Below, in pieces: positions 1 to 10,061 of a DNA stretch of 64,000 nucleotides. Source of the DNA: Marchantia polymorpha subsp. ruderalis (taxonomy: Eukaryota; Streptophyta; Marchantiopsida; Marchantiales; Marchantiaceae); the NCBI GenBank assembly GCA_037833965.1, contig AP031352.1, forward strand, positions 31,746,501 through 31,810,500. The letters run 5' to 3'. The notes under the pieces are model-generated. The model was not told where the DNA came from. It did not search any database and saw only the letters and a list, made by a program, of their open reading frames with translations. Position 1 is the first letter of the stretch. The number at the start of each line of letters is the position of its first letter. The position numbers and the translations under genes were made by a program.

Positions 1-645
1 CAGCTGCCCATCATTGCGAGTGGGGCATGCAGGCGGGCTGTGGGTGTCTCGGCCTTGGACTTCGAAGTGGAGAGTTCGGCGTGGGAGCTGAGACCTGGTG
101 GTGTGTTCGGCCTAGTGTGCGAGAGCTTGTAGTGTACCAGTGTGCGAGAGCTGGTGGTGTGCGTGTGTGGAGACGGAAGTGGTGTGCTCGGCCTGGGAGC
201 TGAGATCAGAGTGGAAGACCTGAGAGTGGGATCTGAGATTGAAGTGTAATCTGTGAGTGGGAGCTGAGATCTGAGTGGAAGACCTGAGAGTGGGAGATGT
301 GAGTGAAGTGAAATCTGAGACTGAAATCTGACAGTCGGGATCTGAATTTGAACTTGAAAAGTGAGAGTTGAATCCGAGAGAGAAATCTGGTGGGGTCTGA
401 AGGTGGGAGCTGAGAAGTCGACATTGAACTCTGAGTAGGAATTGGGAGTGGGACTGGTATCTAGGAAAGCCCACAGCGGCTGTAGTATTGAGGAAGTCAC
501 CCAGAGTTGGGTTAGATCTTTATGTAACAAAGAGCTTGTCTGATGCTCTTGCGAAAATAGTAGATAGCAAGGTTATTATTTTCAGTTCTGGATAATTTGT
601 CTGTGAAGGAGCAAGTGTTTATGATCTCATTGTCCTGAATACACT
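1..645. repeat. GA/GT-rich low-complexity leader region
   Basis: Purine-rich, imperfectly repetitive DNA with no credible gene. A block beginning GGGAGCTGAGATC recurs at about 195 and 258 (period about 63 bp), and GTGCGAGAGCT recurs near 118 and 141. The reverse strand is open for about 120 codons, but the composition is pure Ser/Leu/His low complexity. It lies directly upstream of a gypsy gag and could be its 5' leader or LTR remnant. No LTR ends or primer-binding site could be recognised. Confidence 0.45.
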
Positions 646-1769
646 TTGAGTACATGGCTTGCAATCAGAGAAGTTAGATTATGGGAGTTCGAACCCCCAC
701 CCGGACTACAAACGCTGAAGGGTGGGAAGGTTTGGCTCACAACGACCGACTACGGATTTTTCCAAGTCTTCTGCGGAAGAAGGCACGAAGTTGGTATAAC
801 CACGAGAGCACCGACCCGAATGGGTTGTTAACATGGGCTCAACTGAAGGAGAAGTTCCTTCGACGTTTCCGTGAGCTTGGCTACGACAGTCGGTTGTTGA
901 CGAAGTTGCGTAACCTGCAGCGGGAGAAGAAGGAGAGTCTGCGTGACTACACCGAGAGATTTCTGGACCTCCTTGACAGAATACCAAAAACGGGACCTGG
1001 CTCACCCTTCTCGGTGTAGCAAGCTGTGGATTGGTATGTGACCGGCTTAACACGGGAGATGGAGACTTTCTGCCGACGCAGTAAGTGCGATACTATCGAA
1101 GACGTGATTGCATCGGCGGAAGCCTTCGAGACTTCCACTCTCAACCAAAGAGGGAGAGAGCGACGGGAATCGAAGGAGCGAAAACCAAAAGGAGGGCGAA
1201 GAAGACGCAGAGGCGCGACACCGTCATCGGAAGAACAGTTCGCGGACGGGGACCGTTGCTCATCCGAAGAAGAAGAAACCTCCTCGTCGGAGGAAGAGAA
1301 GAAGAGAAAGAAGCATGGGGCAGCAAAGAAGAAAGGCCCACGACGAGCAACTATGGACAGAGCGCCGGGAGACATTGCATCGAAGGTGCAGACCCTTGTG
1401 AAGGACTTCGCCGACCTGAAAGTCCACGTGGTGGGTGGCCAGGATTGACGGAAGTCTCCAGGGAGAGTGCGGGCGAACTTGTGGTGTACTACGTGCGGAG
1501 CGGTGGGACATGCAAATACTGAATGCCTTACCACCCGTCCGTCATATCCAGTCAACGCAGTTGAGTGGGCACAACCGTATTATGGGGAAACCCCCCAGTA
1601 CTATGGAGAGGCGAGCGAAGATGCAGCCTACGCCATCCAGTCGGTCCCCGCTACTACCCCAATTCCGCCAGTGCATATCCCCCGGTATCATCCAATAGAC
1701 AGGGCCACTACGGTACCTGTGAGGCGCAGGGCACCCCCAGGGACGTTTGACCCACCGCCGCCGCGAGCT

Positions 1770-1889
1770 TGTTTTAATTGTGGGGAAGTAGGACACTACT
1801 CACCTCAGTGCCCCCATCCCAAAAGGCAAACCGGGTATGTTCCGACCTGTAGTAACTGCAAGAAGTCCGGACATACTGCACCAGAGTGT
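1770..1889 (+). other. Two CCHC zinc knuckles of gypsy Gag
   Basis: Two C-x2-C-x4-H-x4-C motifs, CFNCGEVGHYSPQC (1770-1811) and CSNCKKSGHTAPEC (1848-1889), lie 12 residues apart in the Gag frame. This is the usual nucleic-acid-binding module of retroelement Gag. All eight metal ligands are intact even though the rest of the polyprotein is broken. Confidence 0.92.
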
Positions 1890-3281
1890 GATCAACCACC
1901 AGTTCACCGGCCCACGGTGCGATTTGTGACAACACCTGCCAAGGAGGACGTCCAAGTTAACCAGGTCGAAGTGAGTTCGGACAGAAATGACGAAGAAGAA
2001 GAATGGTCGGCGGAAGAAGTTATGTGTGGACGAGTGGAAACCCGCAGTTCAAAGAAATCAAAGGAAGAAGAGCGCGATACTCGTAAGCACGGTCGGAAGG
2101 CCGACGACCGAAAAGGAAAGGGAGAAGAGAAGGCAACCAGCAAGTCCGACTTGCGACCTGCACGAAAGCCTTCGGCTATGCGCGAAGCACCAGCAGTGCG
2201 GACCGATACATCGGTCGAGGATGAGCCAGTACGCGTGCTGAAGCGGGACTATGCCCCGGATATTAGAGAGGAGGTAGCGAACTTGTTGAAAGAAGCGACC
2301 CGCAACCAAAAGGGAACAGAGCGGGAAGACTTGTCAACACCCTTTGCTGCTCGGATGGTAGCAACTTTGGAACCACGCAGGACGTCGACTCCAAACCGAC
2401 GCGTCCACTACGACTTGGTAGAAGATATCGGGAACCGGCAAGTGAACATCACGTTCAACCAGCTCCTGGAGGACAACAAGACGTATCGGAAGATGTTGAT
2501 GCTTTCACTACGCCGCCCTCGGAAGCCGCGCGCAGCCAAAACCCCCCAGGTGTACCAAGTGGCCAGTGAAGACCAAGGACCTCCAGAGATCGATGTGGAA
2601 ATAGAAGGGTGTTGTGTACGCAAGGTACCAGTAGACTCTGGATCAGGAGTCAACATAATGACGGAGGACACTGCGCGAGCTTTGGGGTTCAGTGACTTCG
2701 AACCTTCGAGGCGTGTGTTGAGTTTAGCGGATCAGACGCGGAGGATGCCTGTAGGTATGCTGCGCAATATCCGAACCAACATCGGTGGTGCGGAGTTTCG
2801 GTTGAACTATATCATCCTGTAGCCCATGCTGAAGCAAGGCTATGACATCCTGCTCGGGCGACCGTGGCTGTATGGCGCACAAGTACAATGTGACTGGCGT
2901 AGGCATCGCCTTAAGTTCCCCCATCCTAAGGAGCCGACCAAGACTATCACTGTACCCTGGACCAAGGTCCGCCATGAAGGGGAGACACCGTCGACTAGTG
3001 CGGGTTACACATCGGGGGTGGACAGTGATTCTGCCGCCCGATCAGACTCCAGTGCCACTGATTATTTTGTGGGATTCGTTGCCTGCTGTTTTGTAGAAGA
3101 GGAACCAGACGCTATTCAGCCGGAGGACGAATAGCAATTAACGGTAGGACTGGGAAGAAGTGAGACGAGTCACACAGAGGGCATTGTCGACCCTAGTGAC
3201 TGTTACGAAGTACAACTTAGTCCTGACAAGTGCTTGAAGGTATCAAGCACGGTGGAAGGAGACGAGCTAAGGGAGGTATAG

Positions 3282-4148
3282 GCCTTTCTTCGCCACTATG
3301 TTGATGTCTTCGCCTGGAAGATAGAAGACATGAAGGGGATACCTGCACGGTATGGAGAACACCGCATTGATTTACTGGATGAGGCAGTACCCATACGTCA
3401 ACGCCAATATCGCCTCAACCCAAAATACTCCTTGCTAGTTAAGGAGGAGATAGATAAGTATCTGAGCGCCGGTATTATCTACCCAGTGCTCAGCAGTGAA
3501 TGGGTATCGCCTATTGTTATCGTACCGAAGAAGTTGACGGATAAGATACGGGTGTGTCAGGATTTCAGAAAGTTGAATGCAGCAACACGTAAGGATCACC
3601 ACCCTCTGTCGTTCACGGATGCCATTTTAGACCATGTCGCGGGACATGAGTGCTATAGCTTCCTAGACGGGTTCTCAGGCTACAATCAGGTGTCTATCCG
3701 GGAACAGGACAAGGATAAGACGACATTCACAACCGATTGGGGAACTTATGCGTATCACAAGATGCCCTTCGGTCTGTGCAATGCACCTGCCACCTTTCAG
3801 CGGATGATGACCAATATTTTTCAGGAGCAGTTGAGGAAGTTCCTAGAAATATTCATAGACAACTTCTGTGTCTTTGGCAAGCGGTTAGAACACCTAAGTC
3901 ACCTGAAGCAGACCTTCGATAAATGTAGGGAGAGCAGTTTATTGCTGCACCCCGAGAAGTGTTTTTTCTTTATGACTAGTGGAATCTTGTTGGGCCATCG
4001 TGTTTCGTCAGACGGCATTGCAGTGGACATCGAGAAGGTCAAGGTTATACTCGAGCTCGAGCCACCAACGAATCTAAGGGAGCTTCGAGCATTTCTGGGT
4101 CATGTGGGCTACTACCGAAGATTCATACACATGTATGCGATCTTGGAG
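3282..4148 (+). pseudogene. Reverse transcriptase part of the gypsy fragment
   Basis: The frame after the 3279 stop encodes the RT palm and fingers: YAWK-like lead-in, WVSPIVIVPKK, RVCQDFRKLNAAT, FLDGFSGYNQVSI, MPFGLCNAPATFQ, then FIDNFCVFG where the family has a DD pair. The second catalytic aspartate is Asn (codon AAC at about 3858-3860), a G-to-A change. The thumb motif LRAFLGHVGYYRRFIHMYAIL is present, and homology stops there at about 4140-4150. Confidence 0.88.
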
Positions 4149-4964
4149 TCTTGTGCGAGCAGGTGGTATCCCTGCTAAGGTACCTTGATCGCAAGGTGGC
4201 AAAGTATGGTGATCCCCGCCATCGGGGGTCCTACGTCGAATTGGTGCGCAAACAAACGCGGACCAAGGTCATGACAAGTCGTTTGTTGGCTTCCTTGGAC
4301 GAGACAATCAAGGATTTGCTGTTGAAGAACGAGGCCCTGCGTGGACACCTTGCCATTTTGAGGAAGTTGCAAAAGGCAGTCAACAAGACGCGTTATGAGA
4401 AGTTGGACAAAGCGGAGAAGGAATTTGCGAAGTAGCGGGAGAAGCTCGCGGAGGATCTCGATTCTGAGCAAGCTCAGAATCGCATCTTGTCAGAGGAGCT
4501 CGTGCGACAGACACAGTTGCTAGAGCAGTGTTAGAGCGCACGTCAAGCCGATGAAGAGTTAATTCGTCACCTGCAATCGCAGTGCGGCGAATTGATAGCG
4601 CAGCATGCGGAGGCAGAGCTGCAGCTGGTAGAGGTTGAAGGCGATCGCCAGCGCACGATAGATCGCACGCGGAAGGAGTTGGCAGAGCGACTGAACCGTT
4701 GCCTCAGAGGTTACACTCACTGGGAAGTGGCTGCGCGGGTTAGAGATTCGTGCGGCGGAATTGATGTCGGGTGACAGTCGGAGCCGGCGGCGGGTCGCGA
4801 AGAGGTTAGATGCTTTTCTGACGAGGTCGCGAGACGCCATTGCGAACCTTGAGGCAGAGGTGACCGAGGTCCTTTGGCGGCTGGGGTTGCGCAGCAGAGC
4901 CGACGATTGGTCGGATAGGGAGTTAGTGCGTGGTAGTCCGTCGCGCAGGAGACATAATAGATGA
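4148..4964 (+). pseudogene. Family M copy 1: C-terminal coiled-coil fragment
   Basis: Begins abruptly inside the gypsy RT with CEQVVSLLRYLDRKV, which matches the C-terminal part of the long minus-strand protein at 61422-63830 (SEQVIPLLRYLDRKV). It continues through YVELVRKQTRTKV, EQAQNRILSEELVRQT, ADEELIRHLQSQCGEL and KRLDAFLTRSRDAI to an Arg-rich end at 4964. Stops at about 4432 and 4531 and frame changes break it. At the second stop the intact copy has CAG, which points to a C-to-T change. Heptad-like Leu/Glu/Lys spacing predicts a coiled coil. The N-terminal domain and linker of the family are absent, so this is a 5'-truncated copy fused to the retroelement. Function unknown. Confidence 0.85.
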
Positions 4965-5290
4965 CATGGAGTGTAGCGTAGTGTAGAGTGCTAGACACTT
5001 AGAAGGTATAAAGTAGTTCAAGGCGTCTTGCCTTGGGATTCTTCCAATTTCGAAAGTGCAGATCAAGAACTCATTTTCTGTGCGCGTTTGTGTCCTTAGT
5101 TCTGTCACCGCGCAAAAGAAGCTACAACTTGACGAAGTTACCGCATTTTGTAGCTGGAGGCCTTTGGCCAAGTACTCAGAGCTAGTGTGCTGGTTAGATA
5201 CTTGAGCAGTTCAGACCTACACCTGATGGTGATTGCTGAATGCTCAGAGCTAGCGGACTGGTTAGATACTTGAGTAGTTCGGTGTGGTAA
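4965..5290 (+). mobile_element. Family M copy 1: truncated 3' tail
   Basis: Non-coding sequence shared with the tails of copies 2 (8345-) and 3 (reverse strand, up to 60941). It includes TATAAAG, the CAAGGC/GCCTTG hairpin, the block ending CCGCATTTTGTAGCTG, and two tandem versions of a ~65-bp unit containing GGTTAGATACTTGAG (about 5193 and 5259). Similarity is lost near 5290, so the distal tail and the terminal TGTAAT-type end are missing. Confidence 0.75.
5007..5035 (+). promoter_or_regulatory. TATA box plus conserved hairpin (copy 1)
   Basis: TATAAAG at 5007-5013 is followed 5 nt later by CAAGGC-GTCTT-GCCTTG (5019-5035), a perfect 6-bp stem with a 5-nt loop. The same arrangement occurs in the other three family M copies. 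Placement just downstream of a TATA box suggests the hairpin lies at or near the 5' end of a transcript; that is inference. Confidence 0.6.
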
Positions 5291-6400
5291 TCCACTTTTT
5301 GTTTTTGTGCGGAATTTAAAACATTTTTGGAAAACAGTACCGCAGCAACAGCTGTAAATAGTAATCGGTACATTTAAATAGAGTGAAAATGAATAATCGT
5401 GGGTCTTGCAGAATCTCGTAGAATCCAGGAGTTGGGCGCAATGTCCGGGACAGGCGCCCCGACCCGAACGACCGATTCTGAGGGGAATCTCCTTCAGCGC
5501 AAGGCGGAGAATACGCCTTCAGCGCTAGGGAAATCGCTCAGAACTTATTCAATTCATAACGCCTTGACTTGATTAGGGTTTCGTTGGAAAGAGCTCAACG
5601 TGCTCGTTCTAACGAGCCCAAGAACGCTTGGAACGTATGAGGGATCAAGGAGTTACAATTGTCGTAAGATACTGAAAGGGAGCTCCTTCGGCCGAGACGC
5701 CTTCGGCAGTCCGGACACGTGCGCCTTCGGCGGGACGGAACTCCCGCGGCAAAAGCGCATTCGGAGGACAAGAGGGATCAACAAAAAGGACAAGACCAGT
5801 TGACTGCGTTCAACGCCTTCGGCGATGCATCTACGTCAACGGACGTCTTCAAGGATTCGCCTTCGGCGCTTTGAGTCAACGCCTTCGGCGATAGATGTAT
5901 GCCTTTGGCACTGCGGGTCAACACCTTTGGCGGAAGAAGTACGCCTTCGGCCAAACGCCTTCGGCGGCTACGTCGACGGACGATGGTAGAAATCGAATTC
6001 AATTTTGGAGCGTGTGAGGCCGCACAACGGCGGAGCGTGAAGCCGAGCGTGCAAGAGGGGGGCCGTTACGCCTCCAAGCCGGCACAGCAATCAAGTGGAT
6101 TGATCCCCACGCCAAGTGTCGAAGATGAAATCTTGTGAGCCGAAGGCGGGCGACTCATTCTTGAAATTGCGATTTTGATTTCTCGCGAGAGCTGCGCGCG
6201 CACGCAAATTGACAGAGAGAAATCAGAGGAGAAGGCGACGCGCGGAGAATTGCAAGGCAAAGAGAGAGAGTTGAGTGCGCGACAGCGGCAATTGAGTGAG
6301 AGTGGAGCGGAGAGGGATCGCATCCGCGTGCAAGAAGCTTGGGAATAACAGAGGAGAGTTTGCGGACTTCTGAAGTGCGTAGTGCAATTTCAAGAACGCG
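5291..6400. other. Non-coding stretch upstream of copy 2, GCCTTCGGC-rich
   Basis: No gene is supported. From about 5290 to 5480 the DNA is unrecognised. From about 5500 to 5970 it is dense in GCCTTCGGC and near variants, the same 9-mer that fills the linker of family M reading frames, so it may be decayed linker sequence. From 6160 to 6400 it is GA-rich and may be the 5' leader of copy 2. No LTR end was recognised. Confidence 0.5.
5500..5970. repeat. Dispersed GCCTTCGGC palindromic motif cluster
   Basis: About ten occurrences of GCCTTCGGC or one-mismatch forms (GCCTTTGGC, GCCTTCAGC) are scattered at irregular spacing, for example near 5698, 5730, 5813, 5862, 5880 and 5942. GCC-TTC-GGC is an inverted repeat with a 3-nt loop. 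The same motif recurs at 7400-7670 and, on the minus strand, at 62110-62470, where it encodes Pro-Ser-Ala or Ala-Phe-Gly type tripeptides. Confidence 0.7.
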
Positions 6401-8344
6401 ATGTCGAAAGCGACACAGCTGCGGATGATTCCGCTGAAGCTTCCGCAGATTGGGCTGCGTGCTTTCCAGCACGAGCTGACTGCGGTGAAGCTCGATTTCC
6501 TCCTGTGGGGGTGGAATTACGTGTGCCAGGACATGGTGCGCGAGTGGCAGAAGGAGAGAGACCAACCTACGTGCGGATTTTGACCGCACGTAGAGCGATG
6601 GGTCAATGCGGACTGGGAACAAGTGTTGGGAAGATGTGCGGGAGAGGACGGACATCTCCTATTCGATAGCGAGAGCATCAAGGTCACGAAGGAGGAGGAG
6701 ATTTCCTTCGCGGCCCTTTTCAAGAGCAGCAAGTTCAGCAAGAACGGGTACAAGACCCGTGACTACAAGGATCGCTACCGCAGAAATGACGCGGTAGCAC
6801 TTCTCCAACTTTTGCAGCCGCAATAGACCACATACATCACTTCTTGGCAGGTGGCATTCGTGGAGCTTGCGTTGATCGGAGCTCCAATCCATTGGGCTTG
6901 CATCATGTGGAAGATAACGCGGCAGCATGCGTTTGAGGAGAAGGGGGGATTGATCAATCACCTCTCCCCTTTCTTGATTAATTTCTATCGGTCGATGGGT
7001 TGTCTAACCGCGACCGAGCGAGTTCAATTTCCACTGCTGTCACGCAACAATCCCGGGCGTTACGTGAAGGACGTGGAGGTTGACACCGACGAGGAAGAGA
7101 CTCCTACCTCCACGCCACCAGTCCAACAGAGAACTTCAGGAGAATCGCTCGCAGCACGAGTGCCGCGGAAGCGGAGATGGGAAGGAGGAGCAGAGAAGGG
7201 CCAACATTGCGATTCGGCTGCTCTCAAACGGAAGCGGCCATTACACGAGCTCTACAGTCGGCTTAAGCAGAAAGCACGCAGGCTCGTGTTGCCTGCAAGT
7301 AGCACGGAGACGGGGCTTGTCGCCGAGGGGAAGAACTCGCCATCGTCGGAGGAGGATAGGAGCGCGCGAACTGCAGGTGTTCCGCGCAAGTACAGTTTGC
7401 GGACTCGCCTTCGGCACAGCGGAGAAAGGGGAAGGAGCCAGCAGAAAATGCGCCTTTGGCTCAAGAGCCTTCAGCCCAAGACATTGTGAGTAAGGAGCCT
7501 TCGGGGCAAGCGCCTTCGGCGAAAGAACAGTCGGAAGATGCGCCTTCGGCTCAAGGACCTTCGGCCCAATGGACTTGGCGGAAGCCCCATGTGAGGAGCA
7601 AGACGACAGAGAGAAGGAGGAGACACGTGTGCCTTCGGCACAGCCGCCTTCGGCGCTGCGGCTTTGGTAACGAAAGATCGGGCGGGCGGTGTGAGTCTGT
7701 CGAAGACAGGATCCCCCACCGCCTTAGACATTTTGGCAGGGAGCAGTGCGGCGGCAGCAGCAGCAGAAGCAGACGATACGCAGCCCAACTCCCGGGAATC
7801 GCCAGGAAATTCCGTGGCGACCGAAATCCTCGATTCGGAGGATGACGAAGAAGAATCGGGCTCGGATGAGGAGGAGGAGCAGTTAGTGAGAGGCACGCCG
7901 ATGGCGGCATTGTGCGAGCAATGGGAGTGAAAACTCCGACTGCAGTTTGAATTGAGAGCGCAGCGTGTGGAGGCAGAGTTGCAGTTGGTGGTGGTTGAAG
8001 ACGATCGCCGGCGGGAGGCAGATTGCACGAAAGAAGAGTTGGTGAAGCGAGTGAACCACTGTCTCAGAGGTTAAACCCTCTGGGAAGTGCTTGCGCAGGA
8101 AAAACTCACATTGCGCGAGTTAGAGCTTCGTGCGGCGAGATTGATGTCGGGTGACAGTCGGAGCCTGCGGCGAGTGGCGAAGAAGTTAGATTCGTATCTG
8201 TCAAGGTCGCGGGACGCCATGGCAAACCTCGAGGCGAAGGAGACTGCGGTGTTGCGGCGGCCGGGATTGCGCAGTCGAGCTGAAGACTGGTCGGATAGGG
8301 AGTTAGCGCGCGGCAGTTTGTCGCGTAGGATGCACAGTAGATGA
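6401..8344 (+). pseudogene. Family M copy 2: full-length but decayed
   Basis: Runs from ATG 6401 (MSKATQLRMIPLKLPQIGL) to the Arg/Ser-rich end at 8344. The conserved N-terminal domain is nearly complete: LLWGWNYVCQDMVREW, LGRCAGEDGHLLFDSESIKV, NGYKTRDYKDRYRR, SWQVAFVELALIGAPIHWA, RQHAFEEKGGLINHLSPF. Next come basic patches VPRKRRW and LKQKARRLVLP, a linker rich in the GCCTTCGGC motif, an acidic stretch near 7840-7890, and a coiled-coil C-terminus (KLDSYLSRSRDAMANLEAK). Stops at about 6581 and 6823, a stop after the acidic stretch and several frame changes make it non-functional. Comparison with the copy at 61422-63830 fixes the start. The central coiled-coil segment (ELVRRRTRTKV to EELVRQT) is missing by deletion near 7920-7935. 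Function unknown. Confidence 0.88.
7400..7670 (+). repeat. GCCTTCGGC array inside the copy 2 linker
   Basis: At least eight GCCTTCGGC-type motifs occur in about 270 bp (near 7407, 7451, 7497, 7510, 7541, 7557, 7630, 7644). They lie within the Pro/Ser/Ala linker of family M and correspond to the same feature in the minus-strand copy. Confidence 0.7.
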
Positions 8345-8410
8345 TGTGCAGTGTGCTGCAGCGTAGCGTAGTGTAGTGCAGATGTAGAATGTTAGTTAGT
8401 ACTTAGAAGG

Positions 8411-8439
8411 TATAAAGTAGTTCAAGGCGTCTTGCCTTG
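8411..8439 (+). promoter_or_regulatory. TATA box plus conserved hairpin (copy 2)
   Basis: TATAAAG at 8411-8417 and the stem CAAGGC-GTCTT-GCCTTG at 8423-8439 have the same spacing as in copy 1. Confidence 0.6.
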
Positions 8440-8689
8440 GGATTCTTCCAGTTTCGGAAGTGCAGATCAGGAACTCATTTTCTCTGCGTGTTTGTGTCCT
8501 TAGTTTCTGTCACCGCGCAAGAGGAGCTACAGCTTGACGAAGATACCGCATTTTGTAGCTGAAGGCATTCGGCCGAATGTTCAGAGCTAGTGTACAGGTT
8601 AGATACTTGAGCAGTTTGGATCTACACCTGCGGGTGATCTCTAAATGCTCAGAGCCAGTTACTGGTTAGATACTTCAGCAGTTCGTCCT

Positions 8690-10003
8690 TACACCTTTGG
8701 GTGATTGTTCCTGTTTGTACTCCTTCGGGATGTTTCCCCTGAATGCCAAAGTGAAGTTTTGTTACTTCGAGTAAGCCTTGGTTGTAATTCAGGTTACGCT
8801 GCAGAAGGCGCATTCGGGGCAAACCTCTATAGTATTTCTGGGAATGACTAGTGCCTGAGAATTCAAACTCGTCAATAGACCGTTATGATGTGCTACTGGA
8901 TCTTTTCTCAGTTGAGTTTTTCAGTTCGGACCTATATTCTCTGCGCGTTTTGTGAGTTGAGTGTGTTGTTCACCGCATGTGAGTGACTTCGGTTTGACAA
9001 AGATACCGCATCCGAAGTAGGAAGTCCAAGCCGGGTGCCCTGCGCTAGCAGAAACTAGTGGAAGGGTTGTAAAAGCCGGAGTTGTGAGTCACTACCTGCA
9101 GATTCGCTGAATGTACTCGTGAGAAACTTTCCCCCTGAAATCTTGAGTAGAGGTCCTAACCGACCTCTGAGTTGTGTTTTTATAGTTTCAGGTGTGTGTT
9201 GGGTGAACCACGCTGCACTGTGCGTCCTCCAAGTGACCTCCGAGTTGAGCACTTGCAGTAATTCTGGGAGTGACAGGCGCCTGAGAATTCAAACTCTTCA
9301 ATAGTCTGTTAAACGTGACACTTTGTACTCTGTGTGTTGCCTCTGTCACCTTCGGGTGACTGTTCCTGTTTGTACTCCTTCGGGATTTTCCCATGAATGC
9401 CAAAGTGAAGTTTTATTACTTCGAGTAAGCCTTGGTTGTAAATTCAGGTTACGCTGTAGAAGACGCCCTTGGGGCTAGCCTCTGCAGTATTTCTAGGAAT
9501 GACTAGTGCTTGAGAATTCAAATCGTCAATAGACTGTTATGATGTGACATTGGATCTTTTCTCAGTTGAGTTTATCAATTTGGACCTGTATTCTCTGCGC
9601 GTTTTGTGAGGTGAGTGTGTTGTTCACCGCGTGTGAGTGACTTCGGTTTGACGAAGGTACCGCATCCGAAGTAGGAAGTCCAAGCCGGGTGCCCTGCGCT
9701 AGCAGAAACTAGTGGAAGGGTTGTAAAAGCCGGAGTTGGGAGTCACTACCTGTAGAGCCTCTAAGTGTACTCTTGAGAAACTTTCCCCCTGAACTTTGAG
9801 TGGAGGTCCTAATCGACCTCTTAGTTGTGCTTTTCTAGTTTCAGGTGTGTGTTGGGGTGAACTACGCTGCACTGTGCGTCCTCCGAGTGACCTCCGAGTT
9901 GAGCACTTGCACTAATTTTGGGAGTGACAGTCGCCTGAGAATTCAAACTCTTCAATTATCTGTTAAACGTGACATTTAGTACTATGTGTGTTGCCTTTGT
10001 CCT
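8690..10003 (+). repeat. ~657-bp tandem duplication in the copy 2 tail
   Basis: Two direct copies start at about 8690 and 9347. Shared landmarks are CTTTGGGTGATTG/CTTCGGGTGACTG, CCAAAGTGAAGTTTT, CCGCATCCGAAGTAGGAAG and CTAGTGGAAGGGTTG. They end with CTGAGAATTCAAACTCTTC at about 9283 and 9939. Copy 3 has this block once (about 60010-60640), so the doubling is specific to copy 2. Confidence 0.85.
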
Positions 10004-10061
10004 TGTGGGTTCGACCTTTTTGCTGCTATACTGCAGTTTTAGCCTTTGGTGGGTTATTACA

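Larger units (their letters stand above)
681..4148 (+). pseudogene. Ty3/gypsy gag-protease-RT polyprotein, stop-codon-broken
   Basis: A Ty3/gypsy retrotransposon polyprotein from ATG 681, which keeps one reading frame for nearly 3.5 kb. It is interrupted only by in-frame stops at 1017 (TAG), 1446 (TGA), 2820 (TAG), 3132 (TAG) and 3279 (TAG), with no frameshift. In order it shows a retrotransposon gag domain (about 740-1130; motif WAQLKEKFLRRFRELGYDSR), an acidic/basic linker, two CCHC knuckles, an aspartic protease with DSGSG at about 2634-2648, the motif YDILLGRPWLYG at about 2841, and a reverse transcriptase from about 3330. The RT has LDGFSGYNQV and MPFGLCNAPATFQRMM, but its active site reads FIDN instead of xxDD. 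RNase H and integrase are missing because the frame runs into unrelated family M sequence at about 4148. It cannot encode an active element. The absence of a chromodomain part leaves the lineage open. Confidence 0.9.
8345..10061 (+). mobile_element. Family M copy 2: 3' tail with terminal GGGTTATTACA
   Basis: Non-coding tail from the end of the reading frame to the element terminus at 10061. The terminus reads GGGTTATTACA, the complement of TGTAATAACCC that starts copy 3 at 59927. It contains TATAAAG (8411) and a hairpin, two GGTTAGATACTT units, and then a long block present twice in tandem. The last 50 bp (GTGGGTTCGACC near 10007) match the edges of copies 3 and 4. Ends of TG...CA type and a TATA box suggest the tail is an LTR, but no second copy 5' of the frame was found, so this is unproven. 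Confidence 0.72.

Noticed and set aside
686..712. tRNA-like T-arm (GTTCGAACCCCCAC)
   Set aside because: No acceptor, D or anticodon arms can be built around it, and it lies in the gag coding frame.
947..1555. 202-codon minus-strand frame in the gypsy gag
   Set aside because: Shadow of the Glu/Arg/Lys-rich Gag linker.
10003..10018. GGGTTCGACC resembling a Pol III B box in the family M terminus
   Set aside because: No A box at proper spacing and the match is partial; the conserved terminal block is better explained as an element end.
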